Virus record (IMG/VR): IMGVR_UViG_3300000225_000005
Location: 1 to 28,477 of that record
DNA length: 28,477 bases
Strand: one strand, 5' to 3'
Source: a virus
The notes under the pieces were generated by a model. It was not told the DNA's origin. It saw only the letters and a list, made by a program, of their open reading frames with translations, and made no database searches. The position numbers were made by a program, and so were the translations under genes. Below, in pieces: positions 23,041-28,477 of the stretch. The first letter of the stretch is position 1, and every line of letters begins with the position of its first letter.

Positions 23041-23402
23041 TGGATTCCAATGCAAAAGGTTGTATTGCTGAATATAGATTCGGTATTGAATGTCTTAAAC
23101 GAGATATAAAAGTTTCTTACCCTTTAGTCCACACTTCTTTTTATGATTGCATAGCAGATACAGGAGAATCAATGTATCGTATTCAAATTAAATCCACAAC
23201 ACAAGGTTTTCAAAAACACAGAAAGACTGTAGGTATACAATGGGAACATAACTATAAAAAAATAGATGTAGATTATTTTGCTATATGGGTTGAAAAATTT
23301 GATGGTTTTTTTATTTTTAAAAATGATGGTAAAAGAATATCAGTAAGATTAAGTCTAACAAATGACTATTCGAAATTTTTTAATAACTTTGAATTTATAT
23401 AG
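23040..23402 (+). CDS. PD-(D/E)XK endonuclease, homing-like
   Basis: A 120-residue protein of the small PD-(D/E)XK endonuclease type seen with phage introns and as free-standing cutters. KGCIAEYRFGIECLKRDIKV (6-25) holds the conserved Glu; SFYDCIAD (33-40) holds the Asp; YRIQIKSTTQ (46-55) holds the Gln and Lys of the QxK motif. The rest (WEHNYKKIDVDYFAIWVEKF) matches the family's second half. No ATG fits; GTG 23040 is the only useful start but it overlaps the promoter box, so the true start is uncertain. The gene is alone between two terminators, like a mobile cassette. It could spread itself or the surrounding DNA between co-infecting phages. Confidence 0.7.
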   Translation: MDSNAKGCIAEYRFGIECLKRDIKVSYPLVHTSFYDCIADTGESMYRIQIKSTTQGFQKHRKTVGIQWEHNYKKIDVDYFAIWVEKFDGFFIFKNDGKRISVRLSLTNDYSKFFNNFEFI

Positions 23403-23430
23403 AACCTACTAAAAGGTTCTAATGTTTTTT
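23401..23430 (+). terminator. Intrinsic terminator after the endonuclease gene
   Basis: AGAACCT (23401-23407) and AGGTTCT (23414-23420) form a 7-bp stem with loop ACTAAA, then AATG and six T. The stem begins inside the stop codon (TAG at 23400-23402) of the endonuclease. Confidence 0.82.
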
Positions 23431-23443
23431 CTTCTTTTCTTTT

Positions 23444-23480
23444 AAAAATGCACTATAAAATAATTATGGTGCATTTTTTT
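23444..23480 (+). terminator. Second intrinsic terminator before the connector genes
   Basis: AAAAATGCAC (23444-23453) with GTGCATTTTT (23469-23478), a 10-bp stem with a 15-nt loop and extended T-run. It lies just upstream of the promoter box at 23481 and separates the island from the connector operon. The A and T tracts would also let it work, weakly, on the other strand. Confidence 0.85.
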
Positions 23481-23488
23481 TATCTTTG
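23481..23488 (+). promoter_or_regulatory. Putative TAnnTTTG promoter -7 box
   Basis: TATCTTTG directly after the T-run of the terminator and 21 nt before the ATG at 23510. Likely promoter of the connector and lysis genes, giving a leader of about 16 nt. Confidence 0.55.
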
Positions 23489-23509
23489 TGTTAAATAAAT
23501 TAACAAATT

Positions 23510-24055
23510 ATGAAAGCATACAGGAGTAATCAGTTGAATCAATTTCATACACAAATAAAAATTACTGCCACAACAGGCTCGGAAATAGTTTCAACAACTA
23601 ATGCAAAAGATTATATGAGAGTTGATACATCTTCTGATGACACTATAATTGGAAGGATGGTGACTGAAGCGAGATTAGTTATTGAAAATTATATTACAAA
23701 AGACATTGTTGCAAAAACAAGACAATTTTATTTAGCAAGTGTAGATGATAGATTTGTATTACCTTTTTCTCCTATTACTTCAATACAATCTATAACAGTA
23801 GATGGTACCGCTACAACTGATTACACAACGTATGGGTTAGATGATACAATAATTGAATTAGATGGTTTACCTAGCGAGGAAGTTATTGTCAGTTACACAA
23901 CATCAGGAATGAATGATAGTTTATTGATTCAAGCAATATTACAATTGGTTTCAAGTTATTATGACAATAGAACAGATTATATAAAAGGCGCTATGACTGA
24001 ATTACCAACAAGTGTAAAAAACACATTAAGTGGTTATAAAACAATGTTCATATAA
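23510..24055 (+). CDS. Head-tail connector protein (HK97 gp6-like)
   Basis: A 181-residue connector that docks below the portal after packaging. The pattern is that of the gp6/Phage_connect_1 group: AKDYMRVDTSSDDTIIGRM (28-46) and VTEARLVIENYITKDIVAK (47-65) form the helical pair, followed by a beta part with RFVLPFSPITSIQSITVDG, and a final helix ending LLIQAILQLVSSYYDNR. Size is normal. It is the first gene of the connector group and shares one base with the next ATG (TAATG). Confidence 0.86.
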   Translation: MKAYRSNQLNQFHTQIKITATTGSEIVSTTNAKDYMRVDTSSDDTIIGRMVTEARLVIENYITKDIVAKTRQFYLASVDDRFVLPFSPITSIQSITVDGTATTDYTTYGLDDTIIELDGLPSEEVIVSYTTSGMNDSLLIQAILQLVSSYYDNRTDYIKGAMTELPTSVKNTLSGYKTMFI

Positions 24056-24381
24056 TGAATGCAGGTAAATTAGATAAAAGAGTTTTAATTAAAAGACAAA
24101 CAAAATCAAGCGATGGCTTTGGTGGTTATACATCTACTAATGCAACACAGAGTACAATATGGGCTAAAGTAGATTTTACTAATGGAGAAATTACTAGTAA
24201 AAATGGTCGTAAGAAAAGAAATCTACAAATAGAATTATTAGTTAGAAAAAAAACTGCTGATACAATATTGACAACTGATTTATTGCAAATAGAAAACATA
24301 TCAGGATTATATCAAATAAATGATATGTATGATGCCGATTATAAATATTACACCAAATTGATTGCTACTAAAAGAGATTAA
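24055..24381 (+). CDS. Head-tail joining protein (SPP1 gp16-like)
   Basis: A 108-residue stopper protein. MNAGKLDKRVLIKRQTKSSD, then GFGGYTSTNATQSTIWAKV, is the classic start of Phage_H_T_join (beta strands with a WA-x-V turn). LQIENISGLYQINDMYDADY follows near the end. It closes the packaged head and joins the tail. TAATG coupling to gp6-like gene; 2-nt gap to the next. Confidence 0.92.
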   Translation: MNAGKLDKRVLIKRQTKSSDGFGGYTSTNATQSTIWAKVDFTNGEITSKNGRKKRNLQIELLVRKKTADTILTTDLLQIENISGLYQINDMYDADYKYYTKLIATKRD

Positions 24382-24383
24382 TT

Positions 24384-24731
24384 ATGAATATAAACGTAAA
24401 TGTAGATAGAAGTGATGTTCAACAACTCAATTCTGCTATAAACAAATTAAAAACATATAGTGCAGTTAAATTTTATCAAGAAATACAAAGAGGTGGATTA
24501 AATGCTGCATATAAGGTAAAAAAAGATGCACCATTTCGTACAGGTAATTTAAGGTTAAATGTTAAATGGGATGGTAAAGCAGTAAGGTCAGATGCTCCAT
24601 ATTCAGGGTTTTTAGAATTTGGTACAGAAAACCAAAAAAAACAAGAATACTTTATTAAAAATATTTTAGCTGAAGTCAAAAGAACAATAAGAACCATTGA
24701 AACAAAAATACAGAGAACTTTAAGAAGATGA
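24384..24731 (+). CDS. HK97 gp10-like tail/neck protein
   Basis: A 115-residue protein. The pattern LNAAYKVKKDAPFRTGNLRL (about 33-52), then APYSGFLEFGTENQKKQEYF, is the conserved core of the HK97_gp10 group: the DAPFRTGNLR segment, the Y-x-x-xLEFGT strand and a long final helix. These proteins work at the tail end that meets the head. It starts 2 nt after the joining protein and overlaps the next gene by 4 nt. Confidence 0.9.
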   Translation: MNINVNVDRSDVQQLNSAINKLKTYSAVKFYQEIQRGGLNAAYKVKKDAPFRTGNLRLNVKWDGKAVRSDAPYSGFLEFGTENQKKQEYFIKNILAEVKRTIRTIETKIQRTLRR

Positions 24732-25165
24732 AAGAAGTAATACATTACATACGACAAAAAATAATTACAAGACTGAACGGCAATGTAAGTTTTGGTGGCA
24801 GCAATGTTCCAGTTTATAATAGAGTTCCTAGCACACAAGATGAACCTTATATAATAGTTTATTCAAATGATGAATCAAACATTGACAACAATCAATCATC
24901 ATTTATTACAGAGTGTGTAACAAGAATAGAAGTTGTAACATCTTTTTTATCTGATGATGGTGGAGAATTGCAAGCAAATTCAATAGTAAATAGTATATTA
25001 CAATTAATTAGAACAAGCAAAACAGATTATTTTGATTTAAGTTCTAATGATTTTAATGTTTATACTTTTAATATCGAAGGTATTTCATATATTGAAGATG
25101 CTGATGAAGAAAAAACATATTTTAGGGCATTGATAGATATATCAAACAGAGTTCAACAAAATTAA
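24728..25165 (+). CDS. Tail terminator/completion protein (DUF3168-like)
   Basis: A 145-residue protein of the tail-completion kind: N-terminal helix (MKEVIHYIRQKIITRL), VPVYNRVPSTQDEPYIIVYS (28-47), then RIEVVTSFLSDDGGE, a helix with IVNSILQLIRT and a strand-rich end. The PVY-x-x-x-P-x-(n)-PYI start is typical of DUF3168 and lambda gpU-like terminators. These cap the tail tube at the head side. It is next to gp10-like, the usual place. The group name is moderately sure. Confidence 0.72.
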   Translation: MKEVIHYIRQKIITRLNGNVSFGGSNVPVYNRVPSTQDEPYIIVYSNDESNIDNNQSSFITECVTRIEVVTSFLSDDGGELQANSIVNSILQLIRTSKTDYFDLSSNDFNVYTFNIEGISYIEDADEEKTYFRALIDISNRVQQN

Positions 25166-25170
25166 ATATT

Positions 25171-25671
25171 ATGACAAAAAGTAAAAAAAGCAATTTTAGT
25201 AAACACATATCTTGGAAAGAAGCATTTGGTTCTGCAACTGCAAAAAAATTAGATATAGATAACACACCTACAGAGGAAGCATTATCAAATATGAAAATAT
25301 TAGCTGATGAGTTATTTGAACCTTTAAGGGAAAAAGTAGGTGAACCTATATTAGTTACTTCATTTTATCGTTCACTAGAATTAAATAATAATTTAAGCGG
25401 TGCAGCAGCAACATCACAACATATAGATGGTTGTGCAATAGATTTAGATGCAACAAGTATTTCTAATTGTGAATTGTTTTATATAATTAAAAACGAATTA
25501 GATTTTGATAAACTTATTTGGGAATTAGGAGATGATAACAACCCTGCTTGGATTCACGTATCTTATGTAAAGGGGAATAATAGAAAATTAGTGTATCAAG
25601 CTAAAAGAAAAGCAGGTAAAGGATATTCTACATATACACACTTTGGTTTAGATATAGATTACGATGCTTAA
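25171..25671 (+). CDS. Peptidase M15-type endolysin
   Basis: A 166-residue zinc D,D- or L,D-peptidase that cuts cell-wall peptide stems at lysis. Zinc-site motifs: SQHIDGCAIDLDA, with His 88 and Asp 95, and PAWIHVSYV with the last His (about residue 130). ILVTSFYRSLELNN (residues 61-74) is the conserved lead strand. No signal peptide or anchor, so it depends on a holin to reach the wall. It overlaps the holin gene by 8 nt, a lysis pair. Position between connectors and fibres. Confidence 0.93.
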   Translation: MTKSKKSNFSKHISWKEAFGSATAKKLDIDNTPTEEALSNMKILADELFEPLREKVGEPILVTSFYRSLELNNNLSGAAATSQHIDGCAIDLDATSISNCELFYIIKNELDFDKLIWELGDDNNPAWIHVSYVKGNNRKLVYQAKRKAGKGYSTYTHFGLDIDYDA

Positions 25672-26038
25672 ACTATTAAAGAGATTATTAGGTTTTTCAG
25701 ATAAAAATGACATTGGTGGGCTTGGTCTTGAGATAAGGGAACTTATAAAAGGAAAAGAAATTGACCCACAAAAGTTAATTGAATTACAAGCACAGATTAA
25801 CGAACAAGAAGCAAAACACAGAACAATTTTTGTGGCAGGATGGCGCCCATTCATTGGTTGGGTTTGTGGATTTGCTTTAGCATACAACTTTGTATTAAGA
25901 GATTTACTTGTTTGGTATGTTGGAGTTGAATCAGCACCACCTGCTTTGCAAATGGAACATTTAATGACTGTGTTAATAGGTATGTTAGGACTAGGAGGGA
26001 TGAGAACTTTTGAAAAGTTTAACAACAAGTCAAGCTAA
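25664..26038 (+). CDS. Holin (GTA-type 3TM holin-like)
   Basis: A 124-residue membrane protein. An amphipathic, Lys/Glu/Gln-rich N-terminal half (residues 1-58) with ELIKGKEIDPQKLIELQAQI. Then WRPFIGWVCGFALAYNFVLR (about 63-82) and DLLVWYVGVES as membrane segments, and a final MEHLMTVLIGMLGLGGMRTF (101-120). The RPFIGWVCG start and the GLGGMRTFEK end match the 3TM holin of gene-transfer agents. It should open the membrane for the M15 peptidase encoded just before. Confidence 0.87.
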   Translation: MLKLLKRLLGFSDKNDIGGLGLEIRELIKGKEIDPQKLIELQAQINEQEAKHRTIFVAGWRPFIGWVCGFALAYNFVLRDLLVWYVGVESAPPALQMEHLMTVLIGMLGLGGMRTFEKFNNKSS

Positions 26039-26169
26039 TGGCACAAAGAGTATTTATTTCTTATGTTGAAAGACCAAAGAAAAAAAGACCTGGATGTCAC
26101 AGTAAAAATGCAAGTAAAGGTCAATCAGGTTACAAAAAAAAATACAGAGGACAAGGCAAGAAACATTAA
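26038..26169 (+). CDS. Small, very basic conserved phage protein (KKKRPG type)
   Basis: A 43-residue gene with TAATG coupling to the holin. The protein (MAQRVFISYVERPKKKRPGC, then HSKNASKGQSGYKKKYRGQG, ending KKH) has the KKKRPG-(C/V)-H-(A/S)-K block and the YKK-x-YRGQG end. I recall this as a small conserved protein of many marine and Bacteroidota phages. It is highly positive, so it should bind nucleic acid or fill a virion role. Function unknown. Confidence 0.75.
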   Translation: MAQRVFISYVERPKKKRPGCHSKNASKGQSGYKKKYRGQGKKH

Positions 26170-26181
26170 TTATTAATTTAT

Positions 26182-26189
26182 TATTTTTG
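26182..26189 (+). promoter_or_regulatory. Putative TAnnTTTG promoter -7 box
   Basis: TATTTTTG, 16 nt before the ATG at 26206, in the 36-nt gap after the KKKRPG gene. Likely promoter of the fibre genes, with a leader of about 11 nt. Confidence 0.5.
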
Positions 26190-26205
26190 TAGTAAATTAT
26201 TACTT

Positions 26206-26478
26206 ATGTCAAACGATTTATATAATACAGGAAATTATCAAAAAGCAGCTTTCGGGGAATTTGGGTTAAGACAAATAGCTTCAGGTGCTACAAGTACAGT
26301 TGGTGAAAAATACAATGCAATTGTAGCAATGGAAGATTCAACAATAACTTGTACAAATGCAGCTACAGGTGGAGATACTGCAATAACAAGTTTAGAATTA
26401 AGTGCAGGATTAATTATATATGGAACATTCCATACGATAAGTTGTGCAGCGGGAAAAGTAATTGCTTATATAGAATAG
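26206..26478 (+). CDS. Small structural-like hypothetical protein
   Basis: A 90-residue protein with a beta-rich composition and Gly/Ala/Thr in excess (ITCTNAATGGDTAITSLELS). It could be a decoration or fibre-associated protein, as in marine phage clusters that place one such gene before the fibres. No named family recognised. The gene is well positioned with a promoter box upstream and a coupled small gene after. Confidence 0.6.
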   Translation: MSNDLYNTGNYQKAAFGEFGLRQIASGATSTVGEKYNAIVAMEDSTITCTNAATGGDTAITSLELSAGLIIYGTFHTISCAAGKVIAYIE

Positions 26479-26479
26479 T

Positions 26480-26611
26480 ATGTTAGGACTAGGACTTAAT
26501 TTAGCGAAGATGGCAAACAATGTTACTACTATTATTCATAAAATAAGACAATATTGGGATAGAAATCAACAAAAATGGGAAAACGTAAATAAAAATTGGG
26601 AATCATTATAA
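26480..26611 (+). CDS. 43-residue hypothetical protein
   Basis: A helical, Asn/Gln/Trp-rich protein (MLGLGLNLAKMANNVTTIIH, then KIRQYWDRNQQKWENVNKNW, ESL). It follows the previous stop by one base and ends 10 nt before the fibre gene. Trp residues at about seven-residue spacing suggest an amphipathic helix. The role is unknown. An inner ATG (residue 11) is also possible. Confidence 0.5.
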   Translation: MLGLGLNLAKMANNVTTIIHKIRQYWDRNQQKWENVNKNWESL

Positions 26612-26621
26612 AAAATAAATT

Positions 26622-27503
26622 ATGGCAAGTTTAACAGGTAATAAAATAAAAGACACTTATACATCACTACTTAAAGTAGGAGATAATGCTGCAATTGATA
26701 GTTCAGCACAAGCACTAACAGATGGGGCAGGTAATGCACTTGGTTTAACACTAACAAACACAGGTATTATTGTTTCAACCGCAAAAGGTACTTTACTGGG
26801 TACATCTTCAACAGGTGAGATATCTAGTACATTAATTGCCGATAATGCAGTAGATGCAACAAGATTAAATGTAAGTGGAAATGGAACATCAGGACAATAT
26901 CTTATTAGTGATGGTGATGGTAGTTTTTCTTGGCAAACTTTATCTGCAGGAGACATAACAGGTGTTACGGCAGGAGATGGAATTAGTGGGGGTGGCACGA
27001 CTGGAGATGTTACAGTTTCTTTAGCTTCAAGTGCTGCAGGAACAGGATTGTCTTATGCTTCAGGAGTTATCAATCTTGATTCACATACAGGAGATGTTAC
27101 AGGTACAACTGCTTTAACAATAGCAGCAGACGCAGTAGTAACTGCTAAAATATTAGATTCAAATATTACTACGGCTAAAATTGCTGATGATAATGTAACT
27201 TATGCAAAATTAGGTGCAGAATTCACAACAGCAGCAGCATTAAGTGGTACATCTGTAGATTGGGCAACTGCTACAACATTTACTAAAACATTAGGAGCAA
27301 ACACAACATTGACATTTGCTAATGTATCGACTGGAATGCAAGTTAATTTAGTTATTAGTGGTAATTACACTTTAACTTTACCGACAAGTGTTAAAGAACT
27401 TACAAATGCTTCAACGTATGATGGAACTGGAGAAAATTTAATAAGTATAGTTTCTACAAATGGAAACACAGAGCAATTCGCAACAATAAATAAAGTAGCA
27501 TAA
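26622..27503 (+). CDS. Tail fibre protein with repetitive beta region
   Basis: A 293-residue fibre. DITGVTAGDGISGGGTTGDV (about residues 110-129) and HTGDVTGTTALTIAADAVV are repeats common in phage fibre shafts. Earlier SLADNAVDA-like blocks (LIADNAVDATRLNVSGNGTS) and later blocks (DSNITTAKIADDNVTYAKLG) also repeat the 'IADxxVTxAKL' shaft pattern. The C-terminus is a separate beta region (TTLTFANVSTGMQVNLVISG). It should contact the host surface or carry the adhesin that follows. It precedes a chaperone-like gene by 2 nt. Confidence 0.85.
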   Translation: MASLTGNKIKDTYTSLLKVGDNAAIDSSAQALTDGAGNALGLTLTNTGIIVSTAKGTLLGTSSTGEISSTLIADNAVDATRLNVSGNGTSGQYLISDGDGSFSWQTLSAGDITGVTAGDGISGGGTTGDVTVSLASSAAGTGLSYASGVINLDSHTGDVTGTTALTIAADAVVTAKILDSNITTAKIADDNVTYAKLGAEFTTAAALSGTSVDWATATTFTKTLGANTTLTFANVSTGMQVNLVISGNYTLTLPTSVKELTNASTYDGTGENLISIVSTNGNTEQFATINKVA

Positions 27504-27505
27504 TT

Positions 27506-27985
27506 ATGAAAGCAGTAAATAACGCAGGAATTATAACATTTTATCAGTCAGTACCAAATTCATTTAGGTCATCAACTGGTTTACATTTAAACGTAAAAGG
27601 TTGGTCAAGTCAAGATATGAAAGACAATGGACTTTTTGATGTAATCATAGATGATAGTTATGATTCAAGAATACACGATTTAGGTGAGATATATTGGGAC
27701 ACAGGGGCAACAGTATTCAAAAAAGACATATCTGATAAGTCATTTGATAAATCAGTAAGCGAATTAAAAGAGCAATCAATTAGCAACTTTAAAAGTAGAA
27801 TTGGTGGTGAACTTGCAAAAACAGATTGGTATATAATAAGAGAAATGGATAATGGTGTTGATGTACCTGCAGATATTGTAGATGCAAGAGTAGCTTTAAG
27901 AGAATTATCAGATATAGTTGAATCGGAAATAAATGAACTAACTACTAAATCAAAAGTTATTACATACGATTTCCCAAACATTTAA
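27506..27985 (+). CDS. Tail fibre assembly-like protein
   Basis: A 159-residue protein directly behind the fibre. The second half (ISNFKSRIGGELAKTDWYII, then REMDNGVDVPADIVDARVAL) follows the pattern of fibre-assembly chaperones (Caudo_TAP/DUF4376): a helix, then L-x-x-TDWY-x-x-R-x-x-x-x-G-x-x-VP-x-x-(I)-x-x-xR. The N-terminal half is a strand-rich domain. It would help the fibre fold or trimerise. The call rests on this pattern and on position. Confidence 0.6.
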   Translation: MKAVNNAGIITFYQSVPNSFRSSTGLHLNVKGWSSQDMKDNGLFDVIIDDSYDSRIHDLGEIYWDTGATVFKKDISDKSFDKSVSELKEQSISNFKSRIGGELAKTDWYIIREMDNGVDVPADIVDARVALRELSDIVESEINELTTKSKVITYDFPNI

Positions 27986-27988
27986 TAA

Positions 27989-28477
27989 ATGGGTTTAAAT
28001 AAAAGATTAATTGGTGCAGGTGCTACAGCAAGTGGTGCATTAACACCAAGTGAACACTTTGGAGTCGTATTATACGAAGGTGATGGTTCTACATCACATT
28101 CTATTAACGGAGGTAAGTTTGGTGCAGGTGCTTATTTTAATGGTAGCAGTAGTAAGGTGGACATAGGCTCATTTGGTTCAGTATTTCAGCAAAACTTTAC
28201 TGTTTCTTTATGGTTTAATTTAAATTCTTTATCTGCACTTAATAATTTATTTTCTTCACAAGATGATTATTATACTTATATATTGGCTCGTAATGACACT
28301 AATAAAGTACAAGCATCAATACAAATTGCGCCAAGCACTTCTTATGCTATAAATAGTGGGACAATAACTACTAATACTTGGTATCACGCAGTAATAACTG
28401 TATCGAGCACTGATGGGTTTAAATTTTATATGAACAATGTATTACAAGGTACTGAATCTGCTGCTACAGGAAACTTA
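27989..28477 (+). CDS. LamG/concanavalin A-like adhesin, C-terminus missing (partial)
   Basis: 163 codons are visible, open at the right edge. Start is MGLNKRLIGAGATASGAL (residues 1-18). The jelly-roll pattern follows: GGKFGAGAYFNGSSSKVDIG, then FTVSLWFNLNSLSALNNLFS, and NTWYHAVITVSSTDGFKFYM with YMNNVLQGTE. This is the LamG/Laminin_G_3 profile (GxGAxFNGxx, W-x-N, TWYH-x-V). Such domains bind glycans. It lies after the fibre and its chaperone, so it probably forms the receptor-binding tip. Confidence 0.9.
   Translation, partial: MGLNKRLIGAGATASGALTPSEHFGVVLYEGDGSTSHSINGGKFGAGAYFNGSSSKVDIGSFGSVFQQNFTVSLWFNLNSLSALNNLFSSQDDYYTYILARNDTNKVQASIQIAPSTSYAINSGTITTNTWYHAVITVSSTDGFKFYMNNVLQGTESAATGNL

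Overview
This window is most of a tailed-phage genome (dsDNA, siphovirus-like, HK97-type head). Every gene I can support is on the + strand, most neighbours overlap or nearly touch, and there is no integrase or obvious lysogeny repressor. The host is most likely a Bacteroidota, probably a marine flavobacterium. The DNA is very AT-rich, Shine-Dalgarno sites are essentially absent, TAnnTTTG promoter -7 boxes (the Bacteroidota consensus) stand in the gaps between operons, and families typical of flavobacterial phages occur (DUF3127 SSB-like protein, flavobacterial-style tail proteins, the GTA-type 3TM holin, the small basic KKKRPG protein). Both ends cut genes: the tape measure lacks its N-terminus at base 1 and a LamG-like adhesin is cut at the right edge. 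The missing part probably holds the rest of the adhesin, the tail tube and the tail chaperones, so the map is probably a circular or permuted genome opened inside the tail module.

Layout. 1-7208: tail module, with the tape measure, a large modular tail protein with cysteine-rich repeats and Thr/Pro linkers, a glycosyltransferase-like protein, and a second tail protein. 7249-13221: small regulators, then recombination and replication: a Rad52/Erf-like annealing candidate, DUF3127 OB-fold protein, RecE-like exonuclease, a DnaA-domain-IV/VRR-NUC fusion, an HTH replication protein, a small PD-(D/E)XK nuclease and a T7 gp4-like primase-helicase. No DNA polymerase is seen, so the host enzyme is presumably used. 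13238-15466: a putative DNA-modification cassette of a ParB/Srx-domain protein and two divergent Mom-like (GNAT-fold) proteins. It is interleaved with two tRNA-like elements, one an armless 51-nt version. 15562-16415: small accessory genes. 16488-22216: packaging and head (TerS, TerL, portal, Mu-F-like head protein, S78 protease, major capsid). 22217-23500: an accessory island with a compact structured RNA, three small genes and a PD-(D/E)XK endonuclease fenced by terminators. 23510-25165: head-tail connection. 25171-26038: lysis (M15 peptidase and holin). 26038-28477: small proteins, tail fibre, a fibre-chaperone-like protein and a LamG adhesin.

How it works together. RecE plus the annealing protein and OB-fold protein form a two-component recombination system beside a primase-helicase that must recruit host replication factors. 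Both the OB protein and the primase-helicase end in an SSB-like D-[L/I]-P-F tip. Five start codons lie 3-5 nt after a TAnnTTTG box, which predicts leaderless mRNAs; other boxes lie 16-25 nt upstream of a start. The most unusual items are the ParB/Mom/tRNA-like cassette, the DnaA-IV/VRR-NUC fusion, the leaderless promoter pattern, and the glycosyltransferase next to a tail protein rich in mucin-like linkers. All calls come from reading the sequence; no database search was run.
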